A model generated the notes under the pieces. That model saw nothing but the letters and a program-made list of their open reading frames with translations, ran no database searches and was not told the origin of the DNA. A stretch of DNA of 64,000 nucleotides from NCBI RefSeq assembly GCF_008086545.1, contig NZ_CP043026.1, positions 1,302,001-1,366,000 of the forward strand, given 5' to 3'. Numbering within the stretch: position 1 is the stretch's first letter; each line of letters starts with the position of its first letter. Shown here one piece after another: positions 42,028-55,014 of the stretch. Source of the DNA: Spiroplasma chinense. Its GTDB lineage: Bacteria; Bacillota_I; Bacilli_A; Mycoplasmatales; Mycoplasmataceae. The position numbers were made by a program, and so were the translations under genes.

Positions 42028-43517
42028 TCACCATATTTTTGAAGTAGGCTTTTGTTAATAAAGTATCAAACAGCAATTGGTATTAGTACAACAAACGAAG
42101 AAATTGAAACTATCATTCCAGATACATTTTTTTGTATGTATACATCAATTAAACATTGATATAAAACATAAGGAATGATTACTAAAAGTAGACAAAGAGT
42201 TATTATCCCTGTTACAAATGCTCCTTTAACTTCCTTTACTTGTACTTTTTTAGTTTTCCTATTTATAACTTGTCCAAATATTAAGACAGTATAAATAACA
42301 AATGCATAAAGAACCGTTGTGCTTGAAAGTGAGTCTGCAATTATCATGTGACTCGGTTCAGCTGTAATTGACTGAATTGAAAGTGAAGCTGCTATTGTAA
42401 CGAAGAATAAAATCTGAGTTATAATAGCTCCGATTATTGACGCTTCTTTATGTGATAGGGTTTTTGATCTTTTACCAAAGTATACAAACCCTTCATGTGA
42501 AGCTGATTCAATTGTTTTTGGAATAAGTGTGGTATAACCATTTACAATTGTTAATAAGGTTGAACTTATTATAAGTTTAAATATTAAACTTAGAGCTGGA
42601 ACTTTACTAAAGACTGTATCAAATAAATTGAAAATGTCTCCGTCATTTGCTCCTATAAAAATTGAGACTGTAATAATAATATAGAATAATGTAACTGCAA
42701 TAATTGCAGCAAGCATTGCTGGTTCTACAACTTGTTTATGTTCAACATCTTTTTGTAAAGTTGTTGCATAAATGAAACCATCAAATGCAAATAAGATTGG
42801 AATAGCTGTTGAGAAAAATGTTGGAACTTTTCAATCGCTTTGAGCAGCGTCAAATGAGTTTCCATTTTTATTTCCAAGGAAGAATACTGCAAATCCCCCA
42901 ATGATAACAGCTAATAAAGGAATGAATTTTACAAATGTAAAAGTAGTTTGAATTAATTTACTTGGCTTTGAAGTGAATGTATTCATCACTTGAAAAGAAA
43001 TTAATAAAATTGATGACAATATTATTTTCAATGTTATGTATCAACCTAAATGATTTGATTTAAACATTGCCAATGAGTTATCGACTCCATAAGCTGCTCT
43101 AGCAAATGTTTGCATTCCTTGTTCGAATAAAACATCAACTAAGAACATTGCTCCCAATGATCCAAGTATTGGCATATAAAATGCCACATAGAAAATTGAA
43201 AACATTGATGCAGATTTTTTATTAATAAATTTTGCAGATCATGACTGAACTGTATTGTGATCATCTTTATCAATTGCAGATGAGATTTCTAAAAACGAAA
43301 TCATCATCAGTGTACAAATTAAACCTATAAAGATTCACACAACAATTGCTAGATAGGGGTTGTTGTTTGCAGCGTCTAAAACACCACCAGACCCAGGTTC
43401 ACTTCTATTTTTTAAATATATTCCTGAACCTACTACCAGTCCAAAAGCCATAGAAAATATTGCTAAGAATTCAAATATTCTGTTCCTCGACTTATTTTTT
43501 TTATTTACATTAATCAT
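42024..43517 (-). CDS. APC-family amino-acid permease
   Basis: 497 aa, about 12 membrane segments. N-terminal FSMAFGLVVGSGIYLKN matches the first helix G-S-G-I motif of APC transporters, and IPILFAFDGF is the usual helix 6 region. GAGGT before the ATG. Tandem paralogue of the next gene upstream. Substrate unknown. Confidence 0.85.
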
Positions 43518-43537
43518 ATTTTTTTACCTCTTAATTT

Positions 43538-45040
43538 TTATTTCACGTTTTTTATTTTATTGTTTTTTGTAATTAAATATTCATTTAATCAGTAAGTCCC
43601 ACCCATTAAAGCTCCAAAACCTATAAATAGAATTGGTATTACTAAATCGCTTGCATCTTTTGAACTGGCAAATGCTACAAACCCATCATCTATAATACTT
43701 ACATATAACATTCAAACATCCATAATTATTAGAACTGAAAGTGTTATAACTTGAATTCAATAAGTATTTTTAAATGGCTTAACGTCCACTTTTTTTGTTT
43801 TTCTATTATGTAAAACACCACCCATTATTAGTGCGTAAATAATAAATACATAAAGTATCCCAGTGTCTGCAGAGTAGTAAGTTACCAAGAAGTAATCTGG
43901 TTCTCCAGTTTTTCAAGTTAACCCTAATGATAACGCTACAAAGATTACTAATGTTATATTTGTAATCATGGCACTAACTCAGCAAGCTGTTCCATATTTA
44001 ATTTTTTCTCCAAAGTTTTTGTTATAAATATATCCTTCTTCAACAGAAGCTTGTAAAACTTTTGGATATAAAGTTGTATATGCATTAATAGTTGCAAGTA
44101 AAGTTGTAACTATTATAACATTGAAAGCCAGACCTAATCTTGGACCAACTTTACCATATTTATTAAACATTTCTAAAATATTTCCATCATCTGCTGAAAC
44201 AAAGATTGCCACAGTTACTAAAAGATAGAATACAGAAACTGAAATTATCCCAGCCAACATTGCGGGAGCAACAACGCTTTTGTGTTCAATATCTTTTTGA
44301 GCAGCAACAGAATCTACAAATCCGTCAAATGCAAATAAGATTGGAATTAAACAAGCAAACAATTGATTTACTTTGAACGGTTGTGCATCAACCATGTCAA
44401 ATGATGAGCTATCAACTTTACCAAATATTGCTAAACCAAACCCACCAAACAATACCATTAGTAATGGTACGAATTTTAGAATTGTGAAAATAATTTGAAT
44501 TCATTTTCCTGTTGTAAAATATTTTGAATTAAGAAATTGGAATGAAACTAACACAACAACTCCAATTAGAAGTTCAACTGTTATTCTAGTTTCTTGTCCT
44601 CACAACGCATTTAAAGTTGTGTCCTTTGTTCAAATTAAAAATGTGTCTATTGCGCCAAACAACGCATTAACTGTAAACAATGCTCCAATGATTGTAAGCA
44701 CTGGTAAGTAAATTACTATATAGAAGATAGAGAACACAGTTCCAAATCTTCTTCCTAAAAATTGGGCACCCATTGTTGCCATAGTATTGTGATCATCTTT
44801 TTTTGCAGCTGTTGATGCTTCAATAAAAGAAAACATCATCATACACGCGAACACTCCAACAAATAATCAAACAGCCATAGCCACTCATGGATTATTTCCT
44901 GCAGCTTTAAGAACTCCGTCGTTACTTGAATTTTTTAAATAGATTCCCGATCCTACAACAATTCCAAAGGTAAGAGAAAAGATTGTTAGAAATTCAAACG
45001 TTTTGTTTTTGAATTTATTTTTCTTATTTACCTTTACCAT
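43538..45040 (-). CDS. APC-family amino-acid permease
   Basis: 500 aa, about 12 membrane segments. FSLTFGIVVGSGIYLKN and IPILFAFDGFVDS as in its neighbour; the two share gene order, length and many blocks and look like a tandem duplication. Starts 6 bases after mnmG. Many UGA-coded Trp. Confidence 0.85.
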
Positions 45041-45046
45041 TTTTTT

Positions 45047-46918
45047 CTATACCTCGTTGTATTTCTTTTTTAAATGAAATAATAACATTTGAATATCAGC
45101 TGGATTAACTCCAGTTATTCTTGAAGCTTGACCGATTGAAACAGGTCTTACCTTTTCTAGTTTTTGTCTTGCCTCTAATGCTATATTTTCTACTGTAGAG
45201 TAATCTATGTCAGTTGGAATTTGTTTTGTTTCCAACCTCACAAATTTATTTATTGTTTCGTTTTCTTTTTTTATGTAACCTTCAAATCTGATGTTAATTA
45301 AAACATTTTGTAATTGATTGTCGGTTAAATTATTTAATTCATTAATATATTTTTTTAAAACATTTATCTCTACCTTTGGTTGTTTAAGAATCTCATAAGC
45401 ACTTAACCCTTGAGTTAAATGTGCTTGATCTAAATTATCTAATTCAATTGCAAGTTCAGTTTTTGGACTGAATCTTATTTCTTTTAAAAGTTCGATTGTT
45501 TGTTCGATTTGTTTTTTATATTCTAAAAATTCTTTGTATTCGTTTTCGTTTACCAAACCTACTTCATAACCATATTTGCGTAAACGAATTTCTGAATTAT
45601 CATTTCTTAATGTTAGCCGATTCTCTGCCCGACTTGTCAATAACCGATATGGTTCTACCACACCTTTATTAACTAAATCATCAATCATAACTCCAATGTA
45701 TGATTCATTTCTTTTAAGAATTAATGGATCTTTGTTATCAATTTTTCTTACTGCGTTTATTCCGGCAATTAATCCTTGCCCTGCAGCTTCTTCATATCCA
45801 CTTGTTCCATTAATTTGTCCAGCAGTAAACAGTCCACCAACTTTTTGAAGTTCTAATGAAAGTTTTAGTTGTTGCGGGTTTATACAATCATATTCAATTG
45901 CATACGCTCATTTGTCAACAACTACGTTTTCAAATCCTGGTAAACTTTTTAGCATTTGTTCTTGAACTTCAATTGGCATTGAAGTTGAAAAACCTTGCAC
46001 ATAAAAAGTATCAAGATGAACTGATTCAGGTTCTAAGAAAATTTGATGTGTGTCTTTCTTATTGAACCGTACAATCTTGTCCTCAAAACTTGGGCAGTAT
46101 CGTGGTCCAATACCTTCAACTTGTCCAGAGTACATTGCACTTCTGTGTAAGTTGTCTTCAATTATTTTTTTTGTTTCTACAGTTGAATGAATTAAATAAC
46201 ATGGCAATTGATCTTCAAACTTAATTGGATTTTTAGTTGAGAAAGAGAAAGCAAGTTCTCTATCTGTTCCAGGTTCCAATGCAGTTTTTGATAAATCAAT
46301 TGAATCTTTTTTAACTCTTGGAGGAGTTCCGGTTTTGAATCTTAAAGTTTCAATTCCTAATTTTTCAAAAGATTTAGAAAGTGAATTAACAGTTATCTCG
46401 TCATTTGGCCCGGCTGAATATTTTTCTTCACCTCTAAAAATTAAACTTGATAAGTATGTTCCTGTTGTAAGAACAACAGCTTCACATTCTATTTCTCTTC
46501 CATCTTCCAAGCAGACAGATTTCACATTATTTTGTTCATCCAACATTATGTCGTGAACAATTCCTATTACCAATTCCAAAAGAGATTGTTCTTTGACAAT
46601 CTTTCTCATATAGTTTTGGTATTCTAATTTATCTGTTTGTGCTCTTAAAGCTCAAACTCCAGGTCCTCTTGATGAATTTAAAAGTTTCATTTGTAAAGCT
46701 GTTGCGTCAGCTGCTTTACCCATTTCTCCACCAAGGGAATCTATTTCTCTTACAACAATTCCTTTTGCAGGTCCTCCTATTGAAGGGTTGCATGGCATTG
46801 CTGCTATTTTATCTTCATATAAATTTACAAGAATAGTTTTTTTACCAAGTCTTGCACTTGCTAGTGCAGCTTCTACTCCTGCGTGTCCAGCACCAACAAC
46901 AACGACATCCGCCTTCAT
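45047..46918 (-). CDS. mnmG: tRNA U34 carboxymethylaminomethyl synthase subunit MnmG
   Basis: 623 aa FAD enzyme of tRNA wobble-U modification. GAGHAG at 9-14, CNPSIGG and the C-terminal [10 protein letters not shown] conserved. AAGGAGG before the ATG. Full length for the family. Confidence 0.96.
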
Positions 46919-46933
46919 TATTTGAACCTCCTT

Positions 46934-48454
46934 CTATTTAATTCTTTCAAATAAAACTAGTTTATTTGTAATTTGTTTGTAATCAAAATTGTTTTCTGAA
47001 ATATTTTCAAAATTTATTTCATTATTTTCTAATCCCATTTGTCCAATCATCTTAGAATAATTTTCAGTTAAAATTGGTTTTAGTAAAAATGAAATGATAA
47101 TTATATTTTTTTGTAAGATAGACAGAACTAAATTTAATTCTTCTAGCTTACCTTCTTTTTCTAATGCTCAAGGTTTTGTATCCTCGATAAATTTATTACA
47201 CTCTTGTCCTAATTTCAAAACAGTTTGTGTAGCTTCACTAATGTTATAAACATCCATTTGTTTTTTATATTCATCAATTGTTTCTAAACCTAATTTAACC
47301 AATGGGCGGTTAAGGTCTAGATCAACTTTATTTAATTTACCATCAAAATATTTTATGATCATGTTTGATACTCTTGAAATTAAATTACCAACATTGTTAG
47401 CCAAGTTTGTATTGAATGATTCCACAAATAATTCTTCAGTTAAGTTTCCATCTTTATCTGTTGGCAAATTATTTGCCACATAAAAACGAACTGCATCACT
47501 TGAATACTTTTCAATCAGTTCAATTGGGTCCACAACGTTACCTAAAGATTTTGACATTTTATTTCCACCACTTAGAATTCAACCATGGCTTAAAAGTTTG
47601 TCTGGCATTTTTAAATCAAGTGATTTTAAAATTACAGGTCAATAAATTGAGTGGAAGCGAGTTATCTCTTTTCCAACAAATTGTAAAACTTCACTGTCTT
47701 TACTTCAGAATTTTTTTAGCAATGAATCATCTTCACTTCCTCATCCCAAAGCTGTGATGTAGTTTGAAAGTGCATCTATTCAAACATAAATAACGTGGTT
47801 AGAATTTTCAATAACTGGTATCCCTCATTTGAAACTTACTCTTGTTACAGAAAGATCTTCAAGATCGTTATTTATAAAATTATTTAACATTTCTTTTTTT
47901 CTAGCTTCAGGTTCTAAGAAATTAGTTTTGAATAAATCTACTAAGAAATCTTTGAACGCAGAAACTTTTAACATATATGTTTCTTCTTGAAAATCTTTGG
48001 CCACGTTTTTACAAACGTTATGCACAAAGTTTTCATCCATTTGTTCATAAGTTAAAAACTCTTCACAACTTACACAGTATTTCCCTTTGTACTCCGAAGG
48101 ATAAATTAATTCCTTTTCTAAAAGTAAAGAAAATATTTTTTGAACTGCTTTCATGTGATCTTCGTCTGTTGTACGAATGAACCTATCAAAGTCAATATGA
48201 AGTTTTGTTCATAAATCCTTGAAAGACTCTACAATCCCATCCACATATTCTTTAGGTGTAAGGTTTGCTTCATTTGCTTTTTGTTCAATTTTTTGTCCAT
48301 GTTCATCTGAACCTGTTAAAAAGAAAACATCATATCCATTTTCTTTTTTATATCTTGCCATAACATCAGCTAGTGTAGTTGTGTATGTGTGTCCAATATG
48401 CAATTTACCACTTGGGTAGTAAATTGGCGTTGAAACAAAAAACGATTTTTTCAT
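46934..48454 (-). CDS. metG: Methionyl-tRNA synthetase
   Basis: 506 aa class I synthetase. HIGH at 19-22 (GKLHIGHTY) and KMSKS with Met at about 300. Lacks a C-terminal tRNA-binding domain. AGAGGAAAAATAATT precedes the ATG. Starts 2 bases after the hpt-like gene. Confidence 0.95.
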
Positions 48455-48456
48455 AA

Positions 48457-48975
48457 TTATTTTTCCTCTGTTTGTAGGTGATAAATAGCTTTAAGTCCTC
48501 TATAACTTTCATTTGCTGTTAAACCATAACCAACGATGAAAATATCGTCTATTGAAAATAAAGAATCAACTTCTAATTCTGCAGATCTATCTTTATGTTT
48601 TTTTTCAATTAAAGATAAAATCTTTACATCTTTTGGTTCTTCTTCATTTACAATATCGTAAAGTTTTTTTAATGCATTTCCTTTATAGAAAATATCTGAA
48701 ACTATTAACACGTTTCTTCCTTTTAATGATGTTTCAAATCCCAAATCAATTTTTGTTGAATTTGAGTCTTTAGTTTTTGCCACAAATTGAATAGTTACAT
48801 CAATTGGCAACTCCCGAATTAAGTCCGCCACAAAAACAAATGTGCTAGATAAATCAGCAACTATTGTCAACTGTTCGTTTTCGTACATTTTTCCATATTC
48901 ATTTGCAGCTTTAATTACAGCAGCTTTAATTTCTTCTTCTGTAATTACCGTTACTAACTTCTGATTGTCTGACAT
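48457..48975 (-). CDS. Hypoxanthine-phosphoribosyltransferase-like, active site altered
   Basis: 172 aa with the HPRT outline: [10 protein letters not shown] at the PRPP-loop strand, then [24 protein letters not shown]. But the PRPP loop (normally E-D-I-x-D-T-G-x-T) reads S-D-I-F-Y-K-G-N-A, so the catalytic Asp and the Thr are gone. Placed between purB and metG, 2 bases from each. Either an inactive or binding-only paralogue, or a changed substrate. Confidence 0.7.
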   Translation of the reverse strand: MSDNQKLVTVITEEEIKAAVIKAANEYGKMYENEQLTIVADLSSTFVFVADLIRELPIDVTIQFVAKTKDSNSTKIDLGFETSLKGRNVLIVSDIFYKGNALKKLYDIVNEEEPKDVKILSLIEKKHKDRSAELEVDSLFSIDDIFIVGYGLTANESYRGLKAIYHLQTEEK

Positions 48976-48977
48976 TA

Positions 48978-50270
48978 TTACAACACCCTTCTAAAAATCT
49001 TATCTACATTCCTTATAAAGAATTTCAGGTCAAATAATTCCTCTAATTCTTTTTCATTTTCAATATAGCTTAAAATACCGTTATTTAGTAGAACTTCTTT
49101 GAATTCGCTTCCGTTACTTTGCGCTTCCAAAGTACATTTTTGTACGAAATCATAAATTTGCTCTCTAGAGTAATTATACTTCATTAAGATGTAAGTTAAT
49201 ACCCTTTGACTAAAGAAAAGTCCTTTTTGTTCATTTATGTGTTTTTCAATGTTAATTTTATTAACAACCACATTATCAATGGTATTTTTCATTCTATTTA
49301 TTATGTAAATAATTATGTTAAAAACGTCTGGTAACATAAGTCTTTCATTAGAACTGTGAGAGATGTCTCTCTCATGTCATAATAAGTTGTTTTCTAATGA
49401 CATAGTAATAAAACTTCTCACATATCTTGCAAGACCTGAGATATTTTCACTACTTATTGGATTCTTTTTGTGAGGCATTGAACTTGAACCCTTTTGTCCC
49501 TTGTCAAAACCTTCACAAATTTCACTAACTTCACTTCTTTGAAAATGTCTAATTTCAATAGCCATTTTCTCTAAAGTTGTTGCAATACTTGAGAATGCCA
49601 TTATTAAATTAGCATGGCGATCTCTTTGAGTTACTTGTGTAGAAAGATTGTCTACATTTAAATTCATTTCTTTTGCAACTATTTCTTCAACTTCTAATTC
49701 AAGGTTAGCGTAGTTACCCATTGAACCTGAAATTTTTGAAACTTCTATTTGTTTTCTTGCTAATTTTAGTCGCTCTAAATTTCTTTGCATTTCTTCAAAT
49801 CATAACAAGAATTTTAGTCCTAATGAAGTTGGTTCTCCATACATACCATGGGTTCTTCCCATTATAATTTGTTCTTTATGTTCAATTGCTTTTTCTTTTA
49901 AAACCAATAAAAGTTCATTTAAAGCTTTTTCAACTAATTCATTTGATTGTTGTATTAATTTATTTTGCGCAGTATCAACAACGTCAGTTGAAGTTAAACC
50001 CAGGTGAATTCATTTTTTTTCTTCACCCAGAGTTTCAGAAATTGCACGCGTAAAAGCTACAACGTCATGTTTTGTTTCTTTTTCAATTTCCAACATTCTT
50101 TGTCTATTTATTTTTGCATTCTTAAAAATTAATTCACAATCTTTTTCAGGCACTACCCCTAATTCCATTCATGCTTTAACAACAAATTTTTCAACATCCA
50201 ATCATGTTTCTAATTTGTTATCTTCATCTCAAATTTTTTCAATTTCTTTTATAGCATATCTATCTAACAT
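48978..50270 (-). CDS. purB: Adenylosuccinate lyase
   Basis: 430 aa. Signature [11 protein letters not shown] at about 261-271; [13 protein letters not shown] and [11 protein letters not shown] blocks conserved. Second step from IMP to AMP. AGGAG before the ATG. Adjacent to purA. Confidence 0.95.
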
Positions 50271-50294
50271 AAGTGGTTCTCCTGAATTTCTTTT

Positions 50295-51584
50295 TTAAAA
50301 TACTTGATCTAATAAAACTGTTTGTGTTCTGTCTGGACCTACTGAGAATCCCACAACATCAACTTCACAAATTTTTTCAATTAATTTAATATAATTTTTT
50401 GCAGCATCTGGTAATTCATCAAAAGATGTAACTCCAGTTATGTCTTCGCTTCAACCTGGAGTTGAAACATAAAGAGCTTCACATTGTTCATACTCTTCTG
50501 TAGTCGCTGGCATGTTTGTAATTTCACGACCGTTCAATAAATATTTATTACAAATTTTAATTTCATCTAAACCTGACAATACATCAAGCAATGTAATGAA
50601 TAGAGCATCAATTCCTGATGTTCTGATTGCATATCTTAATGCTACTGCATCAATTCAACCAACTCTTCTTGGTCTTTTTGTATTTGCTCCATATTCATTT
50701 CCGCGTTCACGGATTCCATCACCAATTTCATTTAGAAGTTCTGTTGGGAATCCCCCCGCTCCAACTCTTGTTGAATAGGCTTTTACTACTCCTAAAATTT
50801 TATTAATATATTTAAAACCAATTCCTGAACCTGTTGCAACATTACTTGCTGAACAGTTTGAACTTGTTACGAAAGGATAAGTTCCGTGATCGATGTCTAA
50901 CATAGCTCCTTGAGCTCCTTCGAACAGAACTTTTTTTCCTTCTTTTATTGCAGCTTCAATGTATTCACCTGTATCAATAACATGTTCTTTTATTTTTTCA
51001 TAGTTTACAATTAGTTCATTGTAAGTAGTTTCGAAATCTTCGATTTCGATATTATACATTTTTTTCAAGAAGTCTTTTTGATATGAATGAATTTCTTTAA
51101 ATCTTTCTTTGAAGTTTGGTATAGCTAAATCACCAAGACGTACTCCAATTCTTGAAGCTTTGTCTTGATAAGCTGGACCAATTCCTCTTTTAGTTGTCCC
51201 AATTTTTTTATCACCTTTTGCTTCTTCTTGAGCAGTATCAATTTGAATATGATATGGTAAAACAAGTTGAGCTCTATTTGAAATTAAAAGTGTTCCGTAA
51301 TCTTTTACAGATTGTTTTATTAATTCAAATTCATCAACTATTTGTTGAAGATTAATTACACATCCATTACCAATAATGTTGATAACGTTTTTATTAAAAA
51401 TTCCTGACGGTATAATTCTTACTTTATGTTTTTGTCCATTGAAATTAATTTGGTGACCAGCGTTGTCCCCACCTGAAAAACGAACTACAACATTTGTTTG
51501 TTGAGAGAAGTAATCAGTTATTTTCCCTTTTCCTTCATCCCCCCATTGTGATCCAACGACAACAAGTGTTTTAAAATTATTCAT
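50295..51584 (-). CDS. purA: Adenylosuccinate synthetase
   Basis: 429 aa. GTP-dependent IMP + Asp step. GSQWGDEGKGK at 11-21 and the catalytic Asp/His region GGDNAGH. AAGGAGAACATT before the ATG overlaps the pth stop. Full length. Confidence 0.96.
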
Positions 51585-51594
51585 AATGTTCTCC

Positions 51595-52161
51595 TTATTT
51601 ATTGTAACTGTTCATTATTTTTTTAAAGTCATCTCCGCTTGCAAAATCATTTACAAAATTGGCAACAGATACAATTTTATTTTCTATTTCACCGATTTCT
51701 TGATTAGACATTTTACTCAAGACTCAGTCTACTATTTTATAATTTTCTGCAGGTGGGTCTATACCCACTCTTACACGATTGAACTTTTCAGTTCCTAAGA
51801 GTTTGATAATATTTTTTACTCCGTTATGTCCTCCGGCGCTTCCTTGTTCTCTGAATCTTAATTTCCCAATGTTTAAATCTTTGTCATCATATATAACTAT
51901 AATATCTTCGATTTTAATTTTGTAAAAATTCATAATAGCAACTACAGCTTCGCCTGACAAGTTCATAAAAGTTTGTGGCTTAGCAAATATTATTTTTTCA
52001 CCATTAATATTTGAAAAATATAATTTTGCTTTGAAGTCTTCTTTTTCGTTTTGAATAATAAATTTATTCATGATTGCATCCAGACAAATAAAACCAGCAT
52101 TATGTCTTGTAGTTTCATACTGTCTCCCAGGATTACCTAAACCAACAATAAGTTTTGGCAT
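51595..52161 (-). CDS. pth: Peptidyl-tRNA hydrolase
   Basis: 188 aa. GLGNPGRQYETTRHNAG holds Asn10 and catalytic His20; FMNLSGEAV conserved. Starts 0 bases after the prs stop. UGA encodes Trp147. Confidence 0.95.
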
Positions 52162-53199
52162 TTATTTTTTTCTTCCTTCTAAAAAGTCATCCACTTTTTT
52201 TGTAATTGAAGATTTGAAATCTTCATAAACTTCTGTTAGCGAATGTTTTTCATAAGAACTTTTTATCATGTTGGCTAACAAGTTTGAAACCGTAACAATT
52301 TTAAGTCCTTCAAATCTTCTGTCTTCAGGAATATCAATTGTATCTGCAACAATAACTTGCTCGATAACTTTATCCTTAATTGCCTGTGACATATTCTTAA
52401 CTGCATCTCCGTTAAATAATCCGTGACAAGCTATTAAATATATTTTTTTAGCTCCTGCTTCTTTTAAAGCTTTTGCTCCATTGATAATAGTTCCACCAGT
52501 ATCAATCATATCATCTATCACAAAACAAACTTTATCTTTAATATCTCCAAGAATAAATTCAACTTCTGCTTTATTAGGTTCTGGTCTTCTTTTTGCAATA
52601 ACTGCAATACCATTTGTTGCATTTCCAGTATACTTTGCAACTCCATGAACTCTTGTAAGTCCTCCGTGATCTGGAGAAACCAAGGTACATTCCTCGGGTT
52701 CTAAGTTATCTTTAATAATTGTGTCAATAATTTCTGATGCAACAGTTTGAGCCGTTGAAAAGTTATCGGTTGGTACATTAAAGAATCCCATAGTTTGAGC
52801 TGAGTGAAGGTCAACAGTTATTACTCTGTTTGCTCCAGCTGTTTCAATTAAATTTGCAATCAATCTTGCAGTAATTGGTTGTCTTCCTTTTGCTTTTCTG
52901 TCTTGACGTGCATAACCAAAGTAAGGAATAACAACATTAATTTTTTGAGCACTTGCTCTTTTGAAAGCGTCGATTGCGATCAACAATTCCATTAAGTTAT
53001 TATTTACAGGTTGGTTAGTGGATTGAATTATATAAATTTCTTGTCCTCTAACTGAGTCCAATGATTGAACAATCATTTCTCCGTCCCTAAAAGTAGATGT
53101 CTTTGCTTCAGATTCTTTAACTCCAAGAATATCACAAACTTTTTTTGCCAAAGGTTTACTTGATGATAAACCAAATATTTTTATATTATCTTTTTCCAT
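52162..53199 (-). CDS. prs: Ribose-phosphate pyrophosphokinase
   Basis: 345 aa. Makes PRPP from ribose 5-phosphate and ATP. PRPP-binding VIDDMIDTGGT and DLHSAQ conserved. ATG at 53199 after GGAGACTT. First gene of the nine-gene unit ending at 42024. Confidence 0.96.
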   Translation of the reverse strand: MEKDNIKIFGLSSSKPLAKKVCDILGVKESEAKTSTFRDGEMIVQSLDSVRGQEIYIIQSTNQPVNNNLMELLIAIDAFKRASAQKINVVIPYFGYARQDRKAKGRQPITARLIANLIETAGANRVITVDLHSAQTMGFFNVPTDNFSTAQTVASEIIDTIIKDNLEPEECTLVSPDHGGLTRVHGVAKYTGNATNGIAVIAKRRPEPNKAEVEFILGDIKDKVCFVIDDMIDTGGTIINGAKALKEAGAKKIYLIACHGLFNGDAVKNMSQAIKDKVIEQVIVADTIDIPEDRRFEGLKIVTVSNLLANMIKSSYEKHSLTEVYEDFKSSITKKVDDFLEGRKK

Positions 53200-53389
53200 T
53201 TTTTTAAGTCTCCATATTAATAATAACAAATTTCAACTTTAATAAATAGAATAAATTTAAATGGATGTAAAAAAACATTGAATTCTGATAGGTAAGTAAA
53301 CCAACTAACCAACTTTTTTAAAAAGTTTTGCCCTTGTAGAGCACGTTTTCGTCCAAATTTTTTTTAATTTTTATTCTTGGAAAATACTA

Positions 53390-53395
53390 TATAAT
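53390..53395 (+). promoter_or_regulatory. Candidate -10 for the ABC-F gene
   Basis: TATAAT 43 bases upstream of the start; no clear -35. The divergent 238-base gap also holds a 17-base AT palindrome at about 53310-53326. Confidence 0.4.
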
Positions 53396-53437
53396 AGAAA
53401 TAGTGTCTTTTTTGGGGACTTTTTAGGAGGAGAAAAC

Positions 53438-54970
53438 ATGGGACTGGCAAATTTATATAATATCACTCATAAAAATGGAGATAAAAAACTTTATGAGGAT
53501 ACAGCAATTAAAGTAAATAAGGGAGAACATATTGCATTGATTGGACCTAACGGTGCTGGGAAGACCACCTTGTTAAACATCATTGCAGGAAAAATAATAC
53601 CTGACAAAGGTGAAGTGGAAGTTCACCCAAGAACTAAAGTTGGTTACCTTGACCAACACCAGGAAGTTGATAAAGAACAAACTGTGGATGCTTATTTAAA
53701 ATTAGCTTTCAGTAGTCTTTATGAATTAGAAGCAAGAATGAATAAAATTTATGAAGATATGGCAATTGAATATAAAGAAGACGATCTTGTTAAAGCTTTA
53801 AAATATCAAGACATCTTAAACCTAAATGATTTTGATATGATTGATAAAAAAATCGGAAACTTGGTTGATGGTTTAGGAATTGGATTAGATAAATTACAAA
53901 TGAAAATGGGAGAATTGTCTGGGGGGCAAAGAGGAAAAGTTATTTTAGCAAAACTTCTTTTAAGTGACGATGACTTTTTATTACTTGACGAACCTACAAA
54001 CTTTTTAGATATTCAACAAGTCGAATGACTTGCAAAATTCCTACAAAACTTTGAAAAAGCTTTCGTTATGGTTTCTCATGATAATGACTTTATTAATAAA
54101 ACTTGTGGAATAATTTATGCATTAGATAATTTTAAATTAACAAGATTTGTGGGTAACTATGATAAATATTTAGCTGAATCACAAATGTTAAGAGAACAAT
54201 ATGACAAAGCTTTTTCAGCTCAACAAAGAGAAATTAAAAAACTAGAAACTTATGTTGCCAAAAATAAAGCTAGAGCAAGTACTGCAAAGTCAGCACAATC
54301 TAGACAAAAAGTTTTAGAAAAAATGGATGTAATGTCTGAGAGAAGAGATTTAACAAAACCTAAATTTAGTTTTTCATACAAGAGACCTAGTAGTTCAGTT
54401 GTTTTGGAAGCAAAAGATTTAGTTATAGGATATGAATCTCCATTATTACATGAATTAAACTTTGCTTTACGTGAAGGTGAAAAATGTATTATTAGTGGTA
54501 GAAACGGTATTGGTAAAACAACATTTTTAAAAACAGCTGCCACTGAAATAAATCCCTATTCAGGGAAAGTGGATTTAGGACAAGGAGTGGACTACGCATA
54601 CTTCAAACAAATTGAAGATGTAGCAGGAATTACACCTGTTCAATATTTATTAAGACAATTTCCAGACATTACCGAATCTGAAGCTAGAGCAAAAATTGGA
54701 CAATTTGGGGTAAAAAACTCTTTAATGGTTCAATCAATGGAAAAACTATCTGGGGGTGAACAAACTAGAGTTAGATTGGCTGCCCTAAGTATGGTTCCTT
54801 GTAGTTTGTTGGTTCTTGACGAACCAACAAACCATATCGATGTTTTAGCAAAAGAAGCACTTTTAGAAGCAATACAAGCTTTTAAAGGGACTGTTCTTTT
54901 AACTACTCATGATATCAACTTTTCTACATTATGAGCCGATAGGGTTTTAGATTTCGAAACATTAGTGTAA
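53438..54970 (+). CDS. ABC-F family ribosome-associated ATPase
   Basis: 510 aa, two ATPase domains and no membrane segments. First Walker A GPNGAGKT (36-43), signature LSGGQRGK; second Walker A GRNGIGKT (about 354-361), signature LSGGEQTR and LLVLDEPTNHID. A charged linker (about 250-310) fits the P-site tRNA interaction motif. Full length when UGA is Trp. GGAGGAGAAAAC before the ATG. Uup/YdiF-like translation factor rather than a transporter. Confidence 0.9.
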
Positions 54971-54979
54971 AATTAGTTT

Positions 54980-55000
54980 AAGTAAATTTTCAATTTACTT
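54980..55000 (+). repeat. Hairpin before the small Cys-rich ORF
   Basis: AAGTAAATT / AATTTACTT, 9-bp stem, loop TTC, immediately before its GAGGAGGG ribosome-binding site. Could influence translation. Confidence 0.55.
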
Positions 55001-55014
55001 GAGGAGGGTTTTAT

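Noticed and set aside
43538-43560. parS-like TTTCACG
   Set aside because: Not palindromic and lacks the GTGAAA half.
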